Translations under genes and position numbers: made by a program | Assembly (NCBI GenBank): GCA_021772055.1 | Contig: JAETNR010000012.1 | Span: 1 to 64,000, forward strand | Reading direction: 5' to 3' | DNA length: 64,000 nucleotides | DNA from: Blautia sp. | Lineage (GTDB): Bacteria; Bacillota; Clostridia; Lachnospirales; Lachnospiraceae | In this document: one piece after another, positions 62,866 to 64,000 of the stretch | Numbering within the stretch: the stretch's first letter is position 1 | How the letters are laid out: each line of letters begins with the position of its first letter | Notes under the pieces: generated by a model | Databases searched by the model: none | Told to the model about the DNA's origin: nothing | Seen by the model: the letters and a program-made list of their open reading frames with translations, nothing else

Positions 62866-63618
62866 TTATTGAGCCTGTATAAACTGCAAAAGAAATTCCT
62901 TGAATGCCGCGATCACCTGGTCAAGGTGATGATCATAGCAATGGGTGTCCCCCGGGATGATCACAAGCTTTGCATGATCATACAGCTTCGCCGCTTCGAT
63001 GGAATATTCCACAGGAACAGCGTCATCTGCATCCCCGTGTATCAGCAGCACAGAACCATGATATTTACTGATCAATTCTTCTGCATGGATCATCTGGGCA
63101 ATGCCAAGATAATCTCCTTTTAATTTCCTGTCCCCCAGATCCAGTTCATCCGGCACATTATCCACATCAAATTCTCTGCCAAGCAGGGAACCTTTCCGTG
63201 CTGTATCCGGGATACACAGTGCAGGTGAAAGAGGAATCAGTGCTTTAAACGTCTTTGGCCGCAGCCCTGCTGCAAGGATTGCCAAAAGTCCTCCCTGTGA
63301 ATGCCCGGTAATATAAAGATCTGTCACAAAATCAAGGGATTTTGCATAGTCTATTGCTGCCAGAACATTGGATATCCACTTAAACAGATTATGATCCTCA
63401 AATTTTCCACCGCTCATGCCGTGTCCGTACATTTCCACACGGAGTGCGGCGAAGCCGACCTCCACTGCCGCCTCTGCTGCCGCAACAATATGTGTCTCTT
63501 CCATATGTCCTGTAAATCCGTGAATAATCAGGATCAGCGGACATTTCTCTTTCTTCTCCGGCATATCCAGTTTTGCATGCAGTTTTATTCCAATATCTTC
63601 AATATAAAATTCTCTCAT
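62866..63618 (-). CDS. alpha/beta hydrolase, cinnamoyl/feruloyl esterase type
   Basis: A 250-residue hydrolase resembling rumen and gut cinnamoyl esterases. LILIIHGFTGHMEETHIV near residue 30 gives the oxyanion hole, ITGHSQGGLLAILAA near 105 the Ser nucleophile, HGDADDAVPVEYS near 195 the Asp, and DTHCYDHHL near 225 the His. It has no signal peptide. It may release hydroxycinnamic acids from imported plant oligosaccharides, which fits the xylosidase and rhamnosidase genes in the window. Confidence 0.82.
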   Translation of the reverse strand: MREFYIEDIGIKLHAKLDMPEKKEKCPLILIIHGFTGHMEETHIVAAAEAAVEVGFAALRVEMYGHGMSGGKFEDHNLFKWISNVLAAIDYAKSLDFVTDLYITGHSQGGLLAILAAGLRPKTFKALIPLSPALCIPDTARKGSLLGREFDVDNVPDELDLGDRKLKGDYLGIAQMIHAEELISKYHGSVLLIHGDADDAVPVEYSIEAAKLYDHAKLVIIPGDTHCYDHHLDQVIAAFKEFLLQFIQAQ

Positions 63619-63772
63619 GATCTTTTACCTCCAAATAGCACAACCTCATATCCAAAATCCATATAGTTTTTTTATCATAATCATTCTAACAATGAATATT
63701 TTCCATGTCAATAAATGCAGCAAAAGTGGCAGCTTAACCTGTCCCTGAAGCCAGCCATGCGCATTGAACCCG

Positions 63773-64000
63773 TTATCTCTCCTTCCTCATAACAAAGTTT
63801 GTAAGATAAATCCCCTGCCGTTCTACCTGCTGCTCTTTTACTACTATATATCCTCTTTTTTCGAAAAAGGGCCTCGCTGTAATAGAAGCATGGGTCGTAA
63901 TATTCCCCTGGACTGCCAGTTCCAGAACATTACAAATACCGGAAGCAATCCCTTTTCCCTGATAATCTGCATGGACATACAGCCGATCAAGATAGCCTGT
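63773..64000 (-). CDS. GNAT-family N-acetyltransferase, C-terminal part
   Basis: 76 codons run in from the right edge: YLDRLYVHADYQGKGIASGI has the acetyl-CoA binding Q/RxxGxG/A motif, followed by ITTHASITARPFFEKRGYIVV, a GNAT C-terminal signature, and the stop at 63773. The N-terminal part lies outside the window. The substrate is unknown. Confidence 0.88.
   Translation of the reverse strand, partial: TGYLDRLYVHADYQGKGIASGICNVLELAVQGNITTHASITARPFFEKRGYIVVKEQQVERQGIYLTNFVMRKER

Overview
The window looks like a chromosomal segment from a gut Lachnospiraceae bacterium (Blautia-like; genus is inference). The support is moderate GC, strong AGGAGG-type ribosome binding sites, a T-box in front of ileS, a CIRCE/HrcA heat-shock element, YesM/YesN-type two-component regulators, VanRS-like and KdpDE-like systems, and many carbohydrate-uptake genes without a local ABC ATPase. 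No rRNA, tRNA or CRISPR array was recognised.

Layout. 1-3.4 kb: an N-acetylhexosamine kinase-like gene and a nucleotidyltransferase (minus strand), divergent from an AraC regulator. 3.4-6.7 kb: an XRE regulator overlapping an Fe-S aldo/keto reductase, then an intact IS1182-type element. 6.7-17.7 kb: a long minus-strand catabolic block made of a PucR regulator, aminotransferase, DapA-family lyase, 2-hydroxyacid dehydrogenase, sugar-binding protein, two permeases and a GH106-like glycosidase. 17.8-19.7 kb: a cobalamin riboswitch leading to a cysteine-rich small protein, and a LysR regulator. 19.9-21.7 kb: an ISLre2-type element beside an AAA-ATPase remnant. 21.7-26.7 kb: a LacI-controlled block (UroD-family protein, truncated permease, GH120 beta-xylosidase) with two matching palindromic operators. 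26.9-27.5 kb: a toxin-antitoxin pair whose toxin is broken. 27.6-37 kb: a second transporter set closely related to the first, here with a YesMN-type two-component system and a GH78 rhamnosidase.

37-64 kb is mostly housekeeping: glycogen phosphorylase, ileS with its T-box, two S11 D,D-carboxypeptidases, an exonuclease, nucleoside hydrolase, HtrA protease, uracil permease, VanRS-like pair, esterases, CIRCE-controlled hsp20-cbpA, and an operon joining a KtrAB-type K+ uptake system to a shortened KdpD and KdpE. GrpB-family, ArsC/Spx-family and GNAT genes close the window.

Together the accessory genes take up plant or host glycans: two paralogous three-gene importers serve two putative rhamnosidases (GH106-like and GH78), and a third, decayed importer accompanies a xylosidase. 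The strongest unexplained structure is a 329-bp nested palindrome (43367-43695), with 80-bp arms differing at one position, between the divergent ileS and D,D-carboxypeptidase promoters. Two sets of 11-12-bp spaced direct repeats, in front of htrA and of ktrB, look like response-regulator binding sites.
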